Positions 61,195 through 64,000 of a stretch of DNA of 64,000 nucleotides are shown here, one piece after another. Position numbers and translations under genes: made by a program. Under the pieces are notes generated by a model. The model was given only the letters and a program-made list of their open reading frames with translations, did not search any database and had not been told where the DNA came from. The stretch comes from Streptomyces sp. NBC_00094 (GTDB taxonomy: Bacteria; Actinomycetota; Actinomycetes; Streptomycetales; Streptomycetaceae), in the NCBI RefSeq assembly GCF_026343125.1, contig NZ_JAPEMB010000001.1, positions 3,038,001-3,102,000 of the forward strand. Reading direction: 5' to 3'. Position 1 is the stretch's first letter; every line of letters starts with the position of its first letter.

Positions 61195-62625
61195 TCAGCG
61201 CCCGTTCGACGCCGCGCCCGCGCCCGCCGCCTTGGCCGCGGTGCGCACCGCTCCCGCGACCGCGCCGGCGACCTTGTCGTTGAAGACCGACGGGATGATG
61301 TAGTTCGGGTTCAGCTCGTCCTCGGTGACGACGTCGGCGAGGGCCGTGGCCGCCGCCAGCATCATCTCCGTGTTGACCGTACGGGACTGGGCGTCCAGGA
61401 GGCCGCGGAAGACACCCGGGAAGACCAGGACGTTGTTGATCTGGTTCGGGAAGTCCGAGCGGCCCGTGGCGACGACGGCGGCCGTCTGGCGCGCGGCGGC
61501 CGGGTCGACCTCCGGGTCGGGGTTCGCGAGCGCGAACACGATGGCGCCCTCCGCCATGGCGGCGACGTCGTCCGCGCCCAGCAGGTTCGGGGCCGAGACG
61601 CCGATGAAGACGTCCGCGCCGGCGACGGCCTGCTTGAGGGTGCCGGTGACGCCCTCCGGGTTGGTGTTGTCGGCGATCCAGCGCAGCGGCGAGTCGGCCG
61701 GGGCGTCCACGAGGTCCGGGCGGTCCGCGTGCACGACGCCCTGGATGTCGGCGACGACGGCGTGCTTGACGCCCGCCGCGATGAGCAGCTTGAGGATGGC
61801 CGTACCGGCGGCGCCGGCACCGGACATGACGACCCGTACGTCACCGATGCCCTTGCCCACCACGCGCAGCGCGTTGGTGAGGGCGGCGAGGACGACGATG
61901 GCCGTGCCGTGCTGGTCGTCGTGGAAGACGGGGATGTCGAGGGCCTCGCGCAGCCGGGCCTCGATCTCGAAGCAGCGGGGCGCGGAGATGTCCTCCAGGT
62001 TGATGCCCGCGAAGCCGGGGGCGATCGCCTTGACGATCGCGACGATCTCGTCGGTGTCCTGGGTGTCGAGGCAGAGCGGCCAGGCGTCGATGTCGGCGAA
62101 GCGCTTGAACAGGGCCGCCTTGCCCTCCATGACCGGCATGGCGGCCATCGGGCCGATGTTGCCGAGGCCGAGGACGGCGGAGCCGTCGGTGACGACCGCG
62201 ACGGTGTTGCGCTTGATGGTGAGGCGGCGGGCGTCCTCGGGGTTCTCGGCGATCGCCATGCACACGCGGGCGACGCCCGGGGTGTAGATCATGGAGAGGT
62301 CGTCACGGTTGCGGATGGGGTGCTTCGACGCCATCTCGATCTTGCCGCCGAGGTGCATCAGGAACGTACGGTCGGAGACCTTGCCGAGGGTGACGCCCTC
62401 GATGGTGCGGAGCTGCTCGACGATCTCGTCGGCGTGCGCCGTGGAGGTCGCGGCGATGGTGACGTCGATCCGCAGCTTCTCGTGGCCGGAGGCGGTCACG
62501 TCGAGGCCGGTGACGGATCCGCCGTGGGACTCCACCGCCGTGGTGAGCTGGGAGACCGCGGTTCCGCTCGCGGGAACCTCCAGCCGGACCGTCATCGAGT
62601 ACGAGACGCTGGGCGCCGTTGCCAT
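61195..62625 (-). CDS. NAD-dependent malic enzyme with N-terminal ACT-like domain
   Basis: A 476-residue malate oxidoreductase (decarboxylating). Residues about 5-85 form an ACT-like regulatory domain (SYSMTVRLEVPASGTAVSQL), then the catalytic domain: SMIYTPGVARVCMAI with active-site Tyr, the catalytic Lys in VMEGKAALFKRFADI, metal-site DDQHGTAIVVLAALTNAL, and NAD-binding GAGAAGTAILKLL. S. coelicolor has an NAD and an NADP malic enzyme; this type is the NAD one (SCO2951, from memory). The leader upstream contains a candidate structured RNA with a terminator. Confidence 0.93.
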   Translation of the reverse strand: MATAPSVSYSMTVRLEVPASGTAVSQLTTAVESHGGSVTGLDVTASGHEKLRIDVTIAATSTAHADEIVEQLRTIEGVTLGKVSDRTFLMHLGGKIEMASKHPIRNRDDLSMIYTPGVARVCMAIAENPEDARRLTIKRNTVAVVTDGSAVLGLGNIGPMAAMPVMEGKAALFKRFADIDAWPLCLDTQDTDEIVAIVKAIAPGFAGINLEDISAPRCFEIEARLREALDIPVFHDDQHGTAIVVLAALTNALRVVGKGIGDVRVVMSGAGAAGTAILKLLIAAGVKHAVVADIQGVVHADRPDLVDAPADSPLRWIADNTNPEGVTGTLKQAVAGADVFIGVSAPNLLGADDVAAMAEGAIVFALANPDPEVDPAAARQTAAVVATGRSDFPNQINNVLVFPGVFRGLLDAQSRTVNTEMMLAAATALADVVTEDELNPNYIIPSVFNDKVAGAVAGAVRTAAKAAGAGAASNGR

Positions 62626-62784
62626 GGCCGAGTTCCTCTGCTTTCCCTGAGCTTCGTTGCTACGCCGCCCCGGCTGGTTGCCTGGCGGCGCCCTCCGATG
62701 GTCGCACCTACCTGCCGGTAGCAGGTAATGCGGTCATTTTGTTTTCGGAAAGTAGTTTCCACCATACGAGAGGCATGGGGGAAA

Positions 62785-62935
62785 CAGAAGAGGCTCCCGT
62801 CACCGGAGGTGACAGGAGCCTCAACTTTGTGCGTACGTCTAAGTGGCACCGACCCGCCATGCTCGCCTCGCGGCAAGTGGTCCCTCAAAGGGACGAAGGT
62901 TGGGCCCGGGGGCTTGGATCGAGCCGGTGCCACGA
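62785..62935 (-). ncRNA. Candidate structured leader RNA upstream of the malic enzyme gene
   Basis: On the minus strand, arms GTGGCACCG (62925-62933) and CGGTGCCAC (62843-62851) close a 91-nt multibranched region with hairpins GTCCC-TTTGA-GGGAC and CTTGCC-GCGA-GGCGAG. About 20 nt later comes a terminator-like hairpin (62790-62822: GAGGCTCC and GGAGCCTC outer arms, GTCACC/GGTGAC inner) followed by TTCTGTTTCC. It ends 160 bases before the malic enzyme start. It matches no riboswitch class I know. It could be a cis regulator by attenuation or a small RNA. The rest of 62626-63015 shows no gene. Confidence 0.5.
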
Positions 62936-63015
62936 CAAGGCTAACAAACCACCCTGCTTGGCGATTCCAGCGCCACAGGTTGACCGGAAATCGTCCCCGC
63001 CAACCCGCGCCCGGC

Positions 63016-64000
63016 TCAGTCCCGCAGCAGGTCGGGCACCCCCGCCTCGTCCGGCATGTCCCCCGGTCCCGCGACCACCGTGAGCTGCTGCGTCGCCCGC
63101 GTCAGCGCCACGTAGAGCACCCGCAGACCGGCCGGGGACTCGTCCGCGATCTCCGCCGGCGACACGACCACCGTGGCGTCGTACTCCAGGCCCTTCGCCT
63201 CCAGGGAGCCCAGCGCCACCACCCGGTCACCCAGCTCGGCGAGCCAGCGCGCGGCCTCCGCGCGCCGGTTCATGGCGACGACGACACCTACCGTGCCCTC
63301 GACCCGCTCCAGGAGCAGGGCCGCCTCGGACCGTACGGTTTCGGCCAGGCCGGCCTTCTCCTGAACCGGGACGAACCGGGGCTCGACGCCCGTCGAGCGG
63401 ACCGCGCGCGGCGACTCCTTGCCCGGCATGGCGAGGGCCAGCACCTTGGCGGCGAGCTCGGCGATCTCCGCCGGGTTCCGGTAGTTCACGGTCAGCTCGA
63501 AGCGACGGCGCGGCCGGCTGCCGAGCGCCTCGTCCCGGGCCTCCGCGGCCTCGTCCGGGTTCGACCAGGAGGACTGCGCCGGGTCGCCGACGATCGTCCA
63601 GGTGGCGTGCCGGCCGCGTCGGCCGACCATCCGCCACTGCATGGGCGTGAGGTCCTGCGCCTCGTCGACGATGACGTGCGCGTACTCGGTGCGCTCCGCC
63701 GCGAGCCGCTCGGCCCGCTCCCGCTGCGTCTCCTCCCGTACGGGCATGAGCTCTTCCAGGCCCGAGAGCTGGTCCAGCGGGTCGTACTCCCGCTTCTTGC
63801 GGGGCCGGGCCGGGGCGCCGAGCAGGGTGTGCAGCTCGTCGAGGAGCGCCACGTCGTGGACGGAGAGCTCCCGGCGGCGCAGCGAGCGGGCGAGCCGCCG
63901 CACCTCGCCCGGGTTGAGGATGCGACGGGCCCAGCGGCCGAGCCGCCGCTCGTCCGCCATCGCGTCGAGCACCCCGCGCGGGGTGAGCTCGGGCCACCAG
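63016..64000 (-). CDS. UvrD/HelD-type superfamily 1 helicase, C-terminal part
   Basis: The gene continues past the right edge; about 328 residues are visible. Helicase motifs present: VIVDEAQDLTPMQW (Walker B), TIVGDPAQSSW, VNYRNPAEIAEL (motif IV), LEAKGLEYDATVV (motif V) and LYVALTRATQQLTVV (motif VI). The reduced and diverged arrangement resembles HelD-like helicases that act on RNA polymerase in Gram-positive bacteria, which in streptomycetes are linked to rifamycin tolerance, but UvrD-type DNA repair is equally possible without the N-terminus. Convergent with nothing; the malic enzyme lies downstream on the same strand. Confidence 0.82.
   Translation of the reverse strand, partial: WWPELTPRGVLDAMADERRLGRWARRILNPGEVRRLARSLRRRELSVHDVALLDELHTLLGAPARPRKKREYDPLDQLSGLEELMPVREETQRERAERLAAERTEYAHVIVDEAQDLTPMQWRMVGRRGRHATWTIVGDPAQSSWSNPDEAAEARDEALGSRPRRRFELTVNYRNPAEIAELAAKVLALAMPGKESPRAVRSTGVEPRFVPVQEKAGLAETVRSEAALLLERVEGTVGVVVAMNRRAEAARWLAELGDRVVALGSLEAKGLEYDATVVVSPAEIADESPAGLRVLYVALTRATQQLTVVAGPGDMPDEAGVPDLLRD

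Noticed and set aside
62626-63015. T-box or M-box riboswitch in the malic enzyme leader
   Set aside because: The T-box acceptor-binding sequence and the conserved M-box core were not found; only the general layout of helix, hairpins and terminator is similar.

Overview
The window is high-GC actinobacterial chromosome, and gene content and order point to Streptomyces: an SsgA-like sporulation protein, WXG100-type secreted proteins with a mycosin, PQQ-propeller Ser/Thr kinases, HU with a short basic tail, and a murA-hupA-malic enzyme-helicase run that matches, from memory, the core of the S. coelicolor chromosome around SCO2907-SCO2952. Both ends cut through genes: the left edge enters an N-acetylglucosamine PTS permease and the right edge a UvrD/HelD-type helicase.

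Layout. 0-3.9 kb: PTS EIIC, a metallo-beta-lactamase-fold hydrolase, a membrane-anchored PemK/MazF-like protein, and the cysO-cysM cysteine operon behind a Cys-containing leader peptide. 3.9-6.9 kb: a cobalamin-riboswitch-controlled BtuFCD-type importer. 6.9-8.6 kb: a damaged head-to-head pair (HD-domain hydrolase and GlxA/AraC regulator). 8.5-14.3 kb: the JAMM protease Mec, an amino-acid permease, DUF2017-ClpS, and the NAD salvage genes pncB and pncA. 14.4-20 kb: an M6 metalloprotease and two RDD membrane proteins. 20-24 kb: SsgG-like protein, FAD oxidase, TPR protein. 23.8-28.7 kb: hppD with a divergent Lrp-type regulator, an ArsR-like regulator plus MFS efflux unit behind a 14-bp repeat array, and a Lon-type (S16) protease. 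28.7-30.6 kb: a second damaged head-to-head pair and an IclR regulator. 31-35 kb: SF2 helicase, Doc toxin with a ribbon-helix-helix antitoxin, MFS transporter, tRNA-Cys. 35.5-48.3 kb: a type VII secretion-related island (lipoprotein, DUF6571-like protein, three WXG-type proteins, mycosin) around three kinase-family genes. 48.4-52.9 kb: a three-subunit molybdenum hydroxylase. 53.1-57.6 kb: an intact GH20 hexosaminidase, then the wreckage of a sugar ABC importer operon whose middle has been replaced by a solo TnpB element. 57.8-64 kb: DUF3039, YqgE, murA, hupA, NAD-malic enzyme behind a candidate structured RNA, and the helicase.

Two themes tie it together. First, sulfur and cofactor supply: CysO, CysM and Mec form one sulfur-carrier cysteine pathway, here split by the B12 importer and the damaged pair, and CysO carries two residues after its Gly-Gly that must be removed. 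Second, local genome decay: four separate deletion scars (about 7.5, 29.16, 55.02 and 55.4-57.5 kb) are visible inside one window, and two of them removed the 5' ends of both members of a divergent gene pair. The strongest single story is the TnpB element whose left side abuts the last 33 codons of a sugar permease and whose right side abuts the first codons and ribosome-binding site of a would-be substrate-binding lipoprotein, so the sequence its guide RNA would read is the start of the destroyed operon.
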